A stretch of 64,000 nucleotides of DNA from Nocardiopsis ganjiahuensis DSM 45031 (GTDB lineage Bacteria > Actinomycetota > Actinomycetes > Streptosporangiales > Streptosporangiaceae). The translations under genes were made by a program, and so were the position numbers. The stretch is from the NCBI RefSeq assembly GCF_000341085.1, contig NZ_ANBA01000006.1:1-64000 (forward strand), read 5' to 3'. How positions within the stretch are numbered: position 1 is the first letter of the stretch; every line of letters starts with the position of its first letter. Shown piece after piece: positions 35,705 to 44,456 of this stretch. The notes below the pieces were generated by a model that was not told the origin of the DNA, searched no databases, and saw only the letters and a list, made by a program, of their open reading frames with translations.

Positions 35705-37306
35705 TCACAGCGTGCAGGTCGCCCCCTCCTCGGGCACTTCGAGGTCGATCAGGTACGCGGCCGCGGCCTGGTCCACGCACTCGTTGGTCCCGAGGCTGAC
35801 GATGCCGTGCCCCGTGCCCTCGACCGTCAGCAGCGCGCTTCCGAGCGTGTCCGCGAGCTCGATGCCGCCCGCGTGCGGGGTCGTCGGGTCGCCGGTGATC
35901 GACACCACGAGCGTGTCGGGCAGGCCTTCGACGCCCTCCGCGTAGGGGAACCCGAGGCCGGGCTCGGCGGGCCAGTGCTCGCACCCGTCACGCGCCCCGT
36001 CGGTCACGTCCACGCCCGGGTCCATGAAGGGCGCCTGGTCGTACGTCGACTCGCGCAGCTCGCCACCCTGTTCCGGGGTCAGGCGCTCCTCGTCCATACA
36101 GTTGATCGCGTGGTTGGCCTCGAGCGAGTTGGGCCAGGCCCCGTCGGGGCCGCGCATGCCGAAGTCGTAGATGAGCTGCATCAGGGCGTCACCGCTTCCC
36201 TCCTCGACCTCGGCGATGCCCTCGATGATCCGCGGCCAGCTCTCCGTGGTGTAGAGCCCGGCGATCACCCCGCCGACCGCGCCGTCGAAGTCCAACTCCT
36301 GGCCCAGCGCGGGCACGGGGTCGTCCCGCAGGGGCCGCACGATCTCCTGGAACTTCTCCGTCGCCTGTCCGGGATCGGTACCCAGCGGGCAGTCCGCCTC
36401 GGCCGCGCAGAAGGCCGCCATCTCGTCGAACGCCCCCTGGAACCCCGCGTAGGCGTTCACGCGGCGCTCGAAGCTGCCTTCGAGCGGGCTCATCGCCCCG
36501 TCGAGCACCATCGCGCGCACGCGTTCGGGGAACTGTTCGGCGTAGACGCTGCCCAGCCGGGTGCCGTAGCTCTGACCGAAGTAGGTCAGCCGCTCCTCAC
36601 CGAGCGAGGCCCGGAGCACGTCCATGTCGCGCGCGGTGTCCCGCGTCCCCAGGTGCGGAAGGACCTCGGACCCGCCCGAGCCCTCGGCGCAGCGCTCCAT
36701 GATCGCGCGGGTGTCGTCCTCGGTGAACTGCGCGGTGGTGCCCTGTGATCCCAGCGGAACGACCCCCGTGTCCGCCTCCTCGTCGGTGTAGCAGTCCACG
36801 GCGGGCTGTGTGGCACCGACACCGCGCGGGTCGAAGCCGACCAGGTCGAAGCGTTCGGTGATCTCGCTCTCCGCCAGCCCTGCGAACGCCAGAGCGGCGC
36901 CCACGACCCCGGATCCGCCCGGGCCGCCGGGGTTGTGGACCAGCGATCCCGTCGACTCACCCCTGGCCGCCACCCGCATCACCGCCACCGACGCCCGTTC
37001 GCCCTCGGGCTCCCCGTAGTCCAACGGCACCTCCATGCGCGCGCACTCGGCGCCGGGCGCCAGCTCCAGCAGCGAGGCCTCGATGTCCGTCGTCGTGTAG
37101 TCGGCGCAGGTCTCCCACGCCAGTTCCTGCTCGTAGAAGCCGTCCAGATCGGCGCTCGGGGATCCGGTGCCGGGCCCCTGCCCGCCCGGTTGCGCCGGAG
37201 CGCACGCCGCCAGGATGCCTGTCAGCGCGAGCACGCCGACTCCGGCACTGATCCGGCTCCGGTGCCGCCCCGGCCCGGTGTCCCTCTGCGGTATCCGTTC
37301 CCCCAC
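35705..37306 (-). CDS. S33-family alpha/beta hydrolase lipoprotein (tripeptidyl aminopeptidase type)
   Basis: This 533-residue protein is a predicted lipoprotein (lipobox LTGILAAC) of the SCO7095-type alpha/beta hydrolases with a TAP-like C-terminal domain. The oxyanion motif is HNPGGPGGSG, the nucleophile is in TYFGQSYGTRLG, the Asp in ITGDPTTPHAGG and the His in GTGHGIVSLG. Relatives remove short peptides from the N-termini of exported proteins. GTG 37306 is preferred because AGGGGG lies just upstream, whereas ATG 37321 lacks a ribosome site. It is expressed outside the membrane. Confidence 0.86.
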   Translation of the reverse strand: MGERIPQRDTGPGRHRSRISAGVGVLALTGILAACAPAQPGGQGPGTGSPSADLDGFYEQELAWETCADYTTTDIEASLLELAPGAECARMEVPLDYGEPEGERASVAVMRVAARGESTGSLVHNPGGPGGSGVVGAALAFAGLAESEITERFDLVGFDPRGVGATQPAVDCYTDEEADTGVVPLGSQGTTAQFTEDDTRAIMERCAEGSGGSEVLPHLGTRDTARDMDVLRASLGEERLTYFGQSYGTRLGSVYAEQFPERVRAMVLDGAMSPLEGSFERRVNAYAGFQGAFDEMAAFCAAEADCPLGTDPGQATEKFQEIVRPLRDDPVPALGQELDFDGAVGGVIAGLYTTESWPRIIEGIAEVEEGSGDALMQLIYDFGMRGPDGAWPNSLEANHAINCMDEERLTPEQGGELRESTYDQAPFMDPGVDVTDGARDGCEHWPAEPGLGFPYAEGVEGLPDTLVVSITGDPTTPHAGGIELADTLGSALLTVEGTGHGIVSLGTNECVDQAAAAYLIDLEVPEEGATCTL

Positions 37307-37516
37307 GTCTGCCCCCTGCATGCGACCAACACTTCGGTCGCAAGCAGACACTGTGTTCCTGGAACAGGGTCAAGCCCGTGTCGCCAGGTCTCACTCCCAC
37401 GGCAGGTGGGGGCGGGCCGGTCCGGTCGGCGCACCGCCTCCGTTGCGCGCCTTCGCGCCTTACCGGCCTTCCCAGAGCGTTGCGACCGTGTTACTTTCTG
37501 CTTTCGACCATCGGCA

Positions 37517-37530
37517 GGTAAGCGCTTACC
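37517..37530. promoter_or_regulatory. LacI-type operator upstream of the pectin lyase
   Basis: GGTAAGCGCTTACC, a perfect 14-base palindrome 74 bases before the start codon. It differs from the CelR box, so a different LacI-family regulator is expected. Confidence 0.65.
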
Positions 37531-37603
37531 GAGCATGTTTCTCGCCCGCACCGGCGAAGCGGGGTCGCACGCCCCCTTCGCCGTCCCCGAGAGAAGGAAA
37601 GCC

Positions 37604-39481
37604 ATGCGACCCCCCGCTCACCGACGGCACGGGACCGTCACCCTCCCCCTCACCGCCGCGGCGGCCGCGCTCGCCCTCGGCGCGGTCGTCCTCACCGGAA
37701 GCGGCGACGACACGACCACCGCCGCGACCGCCTCCAGCGCCGACCCCGTCGACGCCAGGCAGGCCGAGAACCTCGACCGGAGCGTCGTCAGCGTCGGCGG
37801 CCCCGACGGCAACCTCGTCACGTGGCGCCTCCTCGGCGAGGACGACCCCGCGACCGCCTTCAACGTCTACCGCGACGGTGAACTCATCACGCCCGAACCC
37901 CTCACCGGGGCCACCAACCACCTCGACACCGGCGCCCCCTCCGACGCCGCCTACACCGTCGCCGCCGTCGTCGACGGGGAGGAGCAGCCCCCGTCGGAGC
38001 CCTCCCTCACCTTCGCCGACGGGTACCTGGACGTCCCCCTGGACCGCCCCGAGGGCGGCAGCGTGAACGGCTCCGACTACACCTACGACGCCAGCGACGC
38101 CTCCGTGGGCGACCTCGACGGCGACGGGCAGTACGAGATCGTCCTCAAGTGGGATCCGACCAACGCCAAGGACAACTCCCAGAGCGGGCACACCGGCCCC
38201 GTGCTCATCGACGCCTACGCGCTCGACGGCACCCGGCTGTGGCGCATCGACCTGGGCGCGAACATCCGCGCGGGCGCCCACTACACCCAGTTCCAGGTGT
38301 ACGACTACGACGGCGACGGAAGCGCCGAGGTCGCCATGAAGACCGCCGACGGCACCCGTGACGGCGAGGGCACGGTCATCGGCGACGCCGGGGCCGACCA
38401 CCGCAACCCGAGCGGGTACGTGCTCAGCGGCCCCGAGTACCTGACGGTGTTCGAGGGCACCACCGGCCGGGCCCTGGACACCGTCGACTACGTTCCCGCG
38501 CGCGGCAACGTCGCGGACTGGGGCGACGACTACGGCAACCGCGTCGACCGGTTCCTGGCCGGTACCGCCTACCTGGACGGCGAAAACCCCAGCATGGTGT
38601 TCTCCCGCGGCTACTACACCCGCGCGGTCGTCGCCGCCTGGGACTTCCGCGACGGTCAGCTGTCCCAGCGGTGGGTCTTCGACTCCGACGACCCCGGCAA
38701 CCAGGGCTACGCCGGGCAGGGCTTCCACAGCCTGTCCGTCGCCGACGCAGAGGGAGACGGGCGCGACGAGGTCATGTTCGGCGCCGCCGCCATCGACGAC
38801 GACGGCACCGGCCTGTGGGCGACCGGATACGGCCACGGGGACGCGCTGCACGTCGGCGACTTCCTCCCCGACCGGCCCGGCCTGGAGGTGTACGGCGTGA
38901 GCGAGAACGCCTCGGCTCCGGACGCCTGGCTCGTCGACGCGGCCACCGGCGACACGCTGTGGGAGCTCGGTCCGGGCGGCGGCGACAACGGGCGCGGCGT
39001 CGCCGGGGACATCTGGGCGGACAACCCGGGGGCGGAGTTCTGGTCCTCGAACGTGGCCGGGTTGCGCGGCGCCGACGGCGAGGAGGTCGGGGCCAAGCCG
39101 GGTTCCGCCAACTTCCTGGTGTGGTGGGACGGCGACGCGAGCCGTGAACTGCTCGACGGGACCCGGATCGACAAGTACGGCCCCGACGGCGGTACCCGCC
39201 TGCTCACGGGTGAGGACGTGGCGTCCAACAACGGCACCAAGGCCACCCCCGCCCTGTCCGGTGACATCCTCGGCGACTGGCGCGAAGAGGTCGTCTGGCG
39301 TACCAGTGACAACACCGCCCTGCGGATCTACTCCACCCCGCACGAGACGGACCTGCGGGTGCCCGCCCTCGTGGACGACTCCCAGTACAGGGTGGCGCTG
39401 GCCTGGCAGAACACCGCCTACAACCAGCCCCCGCACCCGTCGTTCGCCCTCGGTGAGGGCACCGCGGGCGGCGCGCCCTGA
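37604..39481 (+). CDS. Secreted PL11 rhamnogalacturonan endolyase
   Basis: This 625-residue polysaccharide lyase resembles YesW/YesX of Bacillus. It has an N-terminal signal region (MRPPAHRRHGTVTLPLTAAAA), a short fibronectin-like module (VSVGGPDGNLVTWRLL, NVYRDGE) and an eight-bladed propeller with calcium loops: SVGDLDGDGQYEIVLKWDP, DYDGDGSAEVAMKTADGT, ADAEGDGRDEVMFG, GDILGDWREEVVWR. It should cleave the rhamnose-galacturonic acid backbone of pectin by beta-elimination. ATG 37604 has GAGAAGGAAA upstream. The LacI-type box implies induction by a pectin-derived sugar. Confidence 0.91.
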   Translation: MRPPAHRRHGTVTLPLTAAAAALALGAVVLTGSGDDTTTAATASSADPVDARQAENLDRSVVSVGGPDGNLVTWRLLGEDDPATAFNVYRDGELITPEPLTGATNHLDTGAPSDAAYTVAAVVDGEEQPPSEPSLTFADGYLDVPLDRPEGGSVNGSDYTYDASDASVGDLDGDGQYEIVLKWDPTNAKDNSQSGHTGPVLIDAYALDGTRLWRIDLGANIRAGAHYTQFQVYDYDGDGSAEVAMKTADGTRDGEGTVIGDAGADHRNPSGYVLSGPEYLTVFEGTTGRALDTVDYVPARGNVADWGDDYGNRVDRFLAGTAYLDGENPSMVFSRGYYTRAVVAAWDFRDGQLSQRWVFDSDDPGNQGYAGQGFHSLSVADAEGDGRDEVMFGAAAIDDDGTGLWATGYGHGDALHVGDFLPDRPGLEVYGVSENASAPDAWLVDAATGDTLWELGPGGGDNGRGVAGDIWADNPGAEFWSSNVAGLRGADGEEVGAKPGSANFLVWWDGDASRELLDGTRIDKYGPDGGTRLLTGEDVASNNGTKATPALSGDILGDWREEVVWRTSDNTALRIYSTPHETDLRVPALVDDSQYRVALAWQNTAYNQPPHPSFALGEGTAGGAP

Positions 39482-39507
39482 CCCGACGTAGGGCGCTCTG
39501 ACCCGAC

Positions 39508-39542
39508 GCGGGGCACTCCGGCACCGTGCCGGGGTGCCCCGC
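39508..39542 (+). terminator. Long palindromic terminator
   Basis: Near-perfect inverted repeat GCGGGGCACTCCGGCAC with GTGCCGGGGTGCCCCGC, one mismatch and almost no loop, 27 bases after the lyase stop. Confidence 0.75.
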
Positions 39543-39549
39543 ACCCGTC

Positions 39550-39696
39550 CTCCGCACGACCCGGGTGCAGGCGGTGGTGCTCGCCTACGAGACCGGGCTG
39601 GTCGGTGTCCCCCGGTCGGGTCCGGGAGACACCGAACGGCAGCCCGGCTCCCGCGGGGGCCGCGCGGCCTCTCCGCGGCCCCCGAGGGGCGGATGA
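39550..39696 (+). pseudogene. Remnant of a LuxR/NarL response regulator C-terminus
   Basis: The frame reads LRTTRVQAVVLAYETGLVG before drifting into a proline- and arginine-rich tail that stops at 39694-39696. The motif is the last helix of NarL-type response regulators; the intact gene at 380-1069 ends RVQAAILAYEAGLLDHP. No receiver domain or upstream helix-turn-helix is present, so this is a decayed or translocated fragment. Confidence 0.5.
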
Positions 39697-39744
39697 CTCC
39701 CCACGGTGCCGGACAGGCAGCCGAACTACCCCGATGGCGGCTGT

Positions 39745-40737
39745 TCAGCCGAGCAGGAGGGGTTCTACGGCGGTTCCGGTGAGCGCGGCCTGTTCGAGCC
39801 TTCCCACGCGCAGCCACTCGAGCACGTTCGCGGCGGGGTCGAGCACGTAGCGCTCGAGCGACCCATCGGAGAGGAACGCGACGTGCGGTGTCACCAGCAC
39901 ACGCGGGTCGCGCCGCAGCGGGTCGCCGGGGTCCGCGGGCTCCCCCGCGAGCACGTCGAGCGCTGCTCCGCGCAGGCGGCCCGAGTCGAGCGCCTCCACC
40001 AGAGCGGCGTGGTCCACCAGCTCACCCCGCGACACGTTGACGAGGTTCGCCCCCTCACGCATCGCCGAGAACGCCTCCCGGCCGATCGACCCGGCGGTCT
40101 CCGGGCTGAGCGGCAGGTGCAGTGAGAGCACGTCCGACTCGGCGAGCAACCGGTCCCGGTCGACGAGCCTCACCCCTGCGGGTGCCTCCGCCACGAACGG
40201 GTCGTGGGCGACGACCGCACCGAAGACGGGCGCGGCGATCTCCGCGAGACGACGCGCGATGCGGCCGAACCCGAAGAGGCCGAGGGTGAGCCCGCTCAGC
40301 TGCCTCGGCACCGGCTCCAGCTCCTCCGTCCAGCCTCCCGACGCGGTCACCGCGAGGCTCTCCCGCAGGTGCCGTTCGAGCGCCAGCGCGAGGGTCAGCG
40401 CGTGAGCGGCGACCTCCTCGGTCGCGGCGCCCACGAGGTTCACGATCCAGATGCCGCGGCGTTCGGCCTCGGCACGGTCGATCATGTCGATCCCCGCGCT
40501 CATGGTCGCGATACAGCCGACGTTCGGCAGCCGGTCGAGCAGCGGCTTGTCGATGCGGGCGAAGCCGACGACCAGCGCGACCGCGCGCTCCGCCCCGTCC
40601 GGCAGGACCTGCTCCGCGAAGCGGTCGCTCGGCAGCTCGGCGAGGACCGTGTCGCACCCGGCGTCCTCGAGCAGCGCCCGCCCGGGCCGGGGATCGAGGT
40701 CGGTCCGGTCCGTGAAGAGCACCAGTGGCCTACTCAC
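39745..40737 (-). CDS. D-isomer-specific 2-hydroxyacid dehydrogenase
   Basis: This 330-residue NAD-dependent dehydrogenase has the Rossmann motif LGLFGFGRIARRL and the catalytic set Arg (NVSRGELVDH), Glu (DVLAGEPADP) and His (VTPHVAFLSD). Substrates of the family include glyoxylate, phosphoglycerate and branched 2-keto acids. The GTG start overlaps the stop of the ThDP-enzyme gene (GTGA), so the two enzymes are co-made. A 2-keto product of the ThDP enzyme reduced here, or the reverse, is a reasonable guess. Confidence 0.88.
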   Translation of the reverse strand: MSRPLVLFTDRTDLDPRPGRALLEDAGCDTVLAELPSDRFAEQVLPDGAERAVALVVGFARIDKPLLDRLPNVGCIATMSAGIDMIDRAEAERRGIWIVNLVGAATEEVAAHALTLALALERHLRESLAVTASGGWTEELEPVPRQLSGLTLGLFGFGRIARRLAEIAAPVFGAVVAHDPFVAEAPAGVRLVDRDRLLAESDVLSLHLPLSPETAGSIGREAFSAMREGANLVNVSRGELVDHAALVEALDSGRLRGAALDVLAGEPADPGDPLRRDPRVLVTPHVAFLSDGSLERYVLDPAANVLEWLRVGRLEQAALTGTAVEPLLLG

Positions 40738-42419
40738 GCCAGACGCTCCAGGTGGGTCGGGGCGAACAGTTCGAGGACCGCGGGCAGCACGACCACTCTC
40801 GGCCCGCCGGCCTCGAGGGCATGGGCGACCGCGGCGGGGGCGTCCTCCAGGGTCGTGCTCTCGGCCGGCACGCCGAACGACTCGGCGAGCGCCACGTAGT
40901 CGGGCCGGGTCAGCTCCGTCGCGGTCGCTTCGCCGAAGGCCCCGGTCATGTACTCGCGGAGCACCCCGTATCCGCCGTCGTCCACGATCAACCAGACCAC
41001 CGGCAGATCGTGCTGCGCGGCGACCGCAAGCTCCGCGACGCCGTACAGGGCGCCGCCGTCACCCGACACCGCGAGCACCGATCCGCTCTCGCCGTTCACA
41101 CGCCGGCCGAACGCGGCGCCCAACGCCGCGGGCAGGCCGTAGCCCAGGCCTCCGGCGCCCTGGGCCGACGCGAACTCGGCGTCGCGCGGGTCCCAGGCCG
41201 ACCACGCCCAGTAGGCGAGGATGGTCATGTCCCAGTAGACGCGGGTGTCGGCGGGCACCGCCTCGCGCAGGCCGCGCACCAGGGCGAGCTCCGCCTCGAG
41301 CCCCTGGCCCTCGACCCGGGTGAGCACGGTGTCGAGCAGGTCCGCGATCCGCTTCCCGGCCGAGGCGCGGCGCTCGGGGCTGGAGGAGCGGCCTCTCTCC
41401 TCCAGGCGGCTGTCGAGGGCGGCGAGCGCGAGCTTCGCGTCGGCGTGGATCCCGATCCCGGGGTGGTTGGAGCCGAGCTTGCCGAGGTCGGCCTCGATCT
41501 GCACCACCCGGCCCCGCGGGCGGAAGGTGTGGTAGTTGCTCGACAGCTCGCCGACACCGCTGCCCACGATCAGCAGCGCGTCCGCGTCCTCCAGGAACTC
41601 GGTCGTGGCGATGTCCTCGATCCAGGAGCGGGCCGACAGCGGGTGGTCCCAGCCCATCGCGCCCTTGCCGCCGACGGTCGTGACGACGGGTGCGTCGAGC
41701 CGTTCGGCCAGGGCCGCCAGTTCGGCCTCGGCCCCCGCGCGCACGACACCTCCGCCCGCGAGGACGACCGGCCGCTCGGCGCCGGCCAGGGTCCGCGCGG
41801 CCAGGGCCACCACGTCCGCGATCGGTTCGAGCGGCCGCGGCTCCGCGTTCAGCCGCGCCGCGGACAGGTCGGGCACGACCTCGTCGGCCGGGGCGAGCAG
41901 GATGTCCTGCGGCACCTCCACGAGCACCGGCCCCTGCGGGGCGGTCCGGGCGGTCCGCCAGGCCTCGGCCACGGCGGTGGGGATCTGCGCCATCGTGCGC
42001 ACGGTGACGACGCTCTTCACGATGCCGCGGAACGAGTCGGACTGCTGCGGCAGCTCGTGGAGGTAGCCGTGCCGGCCGCCGCCGAGCCCCGCCACCGGGA
42101 TCTGCGCGCTGATGGCGAGCACCGGGATCGAGGAGGCAGCCGCCTCCTGCAGCGCTGACAGCGAGGTCAGCGCACCGGGTCCCGTGGACAGCAGCAGCGG
42201 GGCCACCTCACCGGTCACCCGGGAGTAGCCGTCCGCCATGAACCCGGCGTTGTTCTCGATGCGGGCGCTGAGATAGGTGAGGTCCGAGCGGCGCAGCGCG
42301 TCGAACAGTCCGAGCGCGTGCTGTCCGGGCAGCCCGACGACTCCCCTGGCGCCCAGCGTGCTCAGCGTTTCGAGGACGACGTCGCCGCCGATCCGGGGTC
42401 CGTGGTCGCGAGTGGCCAA
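40734..42419 (-). CDS. Thiamine-diphosphate-dependent enzyme (acetolactate synthase/benzoylformate decarboxylase family)
   Basis: This 561-residue enzyme has the three ThDP-enzyme domains: the N-terminal PYR domain with the activating Glu in LSARIENNAGFMADGYSR, a central FAD/DHS-like domain (VVLAGGGVVRAGAEAELAAL), and the PP domain with GDGGALYG. The usual NN of the GDG-x-NN motif reads DD (VDDGGYG) here, a variant I associate with actinobacterial members. TTG 42419 was chosen because AAGGAAG sits five bases upstream. It is likely to decarboxylate or ligate a 2-keto acid. PucR control suggests amino-acid- or hydroxyacid-linked metabolism. Confidence 0.87.
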   Translation of the reverse strand: MATRDHGPRIGGDVVLETLSTLGARGVVGLPGQHALGLFDALRRSDLTYLSARIENNAGFMADGYSRVTGEVAPLLLSTGPGALTSLSALQEAAASSIPVLAISAQIPVAGLGGGRHGYLHELPQQSDSFRGIVKSVVTVRTMAQIPTAVAEAWRTARTAPQGPVLVEVPQDILLAPADEVVPDLSAARLNAEPRPLEPIADVVALAARTLAGAERPVVLAGGGVVRAGAEAELAALAERLDAPVVTTVGGKGAMGWDHPLSARSWIEDIATTEFLEDADALLIVGSGVGELSSNYHTFRPRGRVVQIEADLGKLGSNHPGIGIHADAKLALAALDSRLEERGRSSSPERRASAGKRIADLLDTVLTRVEGQGLEAELALVRGLREAVPADTRVYWDMTILAYWAWSAWDPRDAEFASAQGAGGLGYGLPAALGAAFGRRVNGESGSVLAVSGDGGALYGVAELAVAAQHDLPVVWLIVDDGGYGVLREYMTGAFGEATATELTRPDYVALAESFGVPAESTTLEDAPAAVAHALEAGGPRVVVLPAVLELFAPTHLERLA

Positions 42420-42719
42420 GGTGACTTCCTTAGGGGTTGCGGGTGTGGGCGGCCGCGGATGTGCGGAGCGCGGGTCCCGGCGTGTGAAGGTGCCGGAAGC
42501 GGCCGGTGGGAGGTCGCGCGGCGGTCGGCACGGCCCGAGTCCGCTGGTGGGGCGGGGTGCGGGTGGCACAGAACCCGTTCGGCGCTTCCGGGTACGAGCG
42601 CGAGTCTATGCACGCGGCCTCCGCGAGAGCGAGGGACGAACTATCCTGGTTTCCAGCCTGCCGAGTCATTTCGTCCTGGCTGGTGACGTCCAGCAGCGCC
42701 CGTCGCCTGAGAGGCCCCG
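42420..42719. other. Divergent promoter region, ThDP operon/PucR
   Basis: The 300-base gap has no gene. It presumably contains both promoters and the PucR operator, but I could not find a convincing palindrome in it. Confidence 0.5.
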
Positions 42720-44360
42720 ATGCCGCAGCCACCGGAAACACCGGATCCGTACCTGGAACGCGCGTCCGTTCCCCTGGCCACGCTGCTCGAGACGGACCGG
42801 TTCGAGGCGGGGCTCGCGGTGCCCGCCGTGGCGGAGCTCGAGGCGGACCCCGCGCTCCTGGAGCGGATCCGGGCCGTCCCCGTGGCCGCCCCGGTGGTGA
42901 TCGAGCTCGAGGACCCCGGCGACTACCTGACGCCGGGGGACCTGCTGCTGATCACCGGCCTCGGCCTGCCCGGGGAACCCGCCGCGGTGCACTCCTACGT
43001 GGAGCGTCTGGTCTCGGCGGGGGTGGCCGCCCTGGTGTTCGGTCTCGAACCCGTCCACACCGAGGTCCCGCCGCTCCTCGTCCGAGCGTGTTCGGCCCAC
43101 GGTCTGCCGCTCGTCGTGCTCCCGCCCGAGGTCGTCTTCGCCCAGGTGGTCGCGCTGCTCACCCGAGCGCTCGAGGACGAGCGCACCCGCTCGCTCAGCG
43201 CCATGAACACCACCGCCCGCAAGCTCACGGAGGCGGCACTCAAGCGTCGCCCCGCGCAGCGGATCCTCGGGGTCCTGGCACAGGCCAGCGGCGGATGGGC
43301 GGCGCTGCGGGTCGACGGGGAGATCCTCCAGACCGGCCGGGGACCGCTCGAGACCGACCCGGCCGCCCTGTTCGACGTCCTCGAGGAGAAGCTGGCCGCG
43401 CGGTCACTCCCGCGCGGAGGGACGCCCACCGTGTTCCGCACCCTGTCCGAGGGCGGGGCCGACTTCTCCGTCACCGCCCACGAGGTCACCGTCGGCGCCG
43501 AGGCTCGCGGGCGGGCCGGCGGACCCTCCACGGTGATCGCCCTCGGGCGCTCCCCGGAGCTCTCCCGCACCGACCGGACCGCGCTGCTCCTCGCCGCCAA
43601 CCTCATGCGCCTCGTCGTGAGCCTGCCCGCGGACCAGTCGACCGCCATCGACCAGCTCCTCATGCACCTGCTGGTCGAGTCCGCGCCACCGGCGAGCCAC
43701 CGGCGGGAACAGGACCGCTACGGAAACCTGATCGCCAGTTCCCTCCTGACCGGCCGCGGGCGCCGCGCCCACGCGGTGGTGGCCGTCCGTCCCCGGCACG
43801 ACGGCGGCAGCCTCGGCGTGCCCTCCGACGTGCGCTGGATGCGCCGCACGCTCCGCACGCCCCTCGCCGACCACCGCCGTGACCGCCTGCGCGCGTTCAC
43901 CGCCGGTCCGCCCAGCGCCACCGCCTTCGACCAGGCCGAGGAGCTGGGCTGGTACCTCGCCGTCAGCGACGCGTACCCGGTCACCGATCTCCCCGAGGCG
44001 ATGCACGAGGCCGAACGCCTCGCCGAGTCCGCGCGCCGCACCGAACAGCACCAGAGGGGCTACCTGCCCGATCCGCCGGACGAACTGTGGTTGAGCGGCG
44101 ACACCGCCGCGGGCTCCGGGGCCGCGCAGCGCGTGCTCGCACCGCTCGCCCCGCCCGAAGCGGCGCAGACCCGGGCCGCGCTCGCGGTGTGGCTGCGCCG
44201 GAACGGGTCCTGGGACCGCACCGCCCGCGCCCTGGGCGTGCACCGCAACACCGTCCGCAGGCTGATCGGCGACGCGGAGCAGAGGCTGGGCCGGGACCTC
44301 GGCGACCCCGTCACCCGGGCCCGCCTGCTCCTGGCCTTCACCCACCTCGACCCGGAATGA
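42720..44360 (+). CDS. PucR-family transcriptional regulator
   Basis: This 546-residue activator has an N-terminal PucR sensor domain (about residues 15-150, with TPGDLLLITGLGLPG), a GGDEF-like middle region and the C-terminal HTH_30 (NGSWDRTARALGVHRNTVRRLI). Members respond to nitrogenous or aromatic substrates such as purines, proline or GABA. ATG 42720 follows GAGAGGCCCC. It is divergent from the ThDP enzyme/dehydrogenase operon and probably regulates it. Confidence 0.9.
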   Translation: MPQPPETPDPYLERASVPLATLLETDRFEAGLAVPAVAELEADPALLERIRAVPVAAPVVIELEDPGDYLTPGDLLLITGLGLPGEPAAVHSYVERLVSAGVAALVFGLEPVHTEVPPLLVRACSAHGLPLVVLPPEVVFAQVVALLTRALEDERTRSLSAMNTTARKLTEAALKRRPAQRILGVLAQASGGWAALRVDGEILQTGRGPLETDPAALFDVLEEKLAARSLPRGGTPTVFRTLSEGGADFSVTAHEVTVGAEARGRAGGPSTVIALGRSPELSRTDRTALLLAANLMRLVVSLPADQSTAIDQLLMHLLVESAPPASHRREQDRYGNLIASSLLTGRGRRAHAVVAVRPRHDGGSLGVPSDVRWMRRTLRTPLADHRRDRLRAFTAGPPSATAFDQAEELGWYLAVSDAYPVTDLPEAMHEAERLAESARRTEQHQRGYLPDPPDELWLSGDTAAGSGAAQRVLAPLAPPEAAQTRAALAVWLRRNGSWDRTARALGVHRNTVRRLIGDAEQRLGRDLGDPVTRARLLLAFTHLDPE

Positions 44361-44456
44361 GGGACAGGCCCGCGCGGAGCCCCGGGGACCGTCCGGTCCG
44401 AACTCCTTCGTCGTGTGTTCCAGTGCTCGGGCGCAGAGCGGGCCGGGGCAGGGTGT

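Noticed and set aside
37526-39817. A long minus-strand frame opposite the pectin lyase.
   Set aside because: Antisense shadow with valine- and glycine-rich, low-complexity translation.
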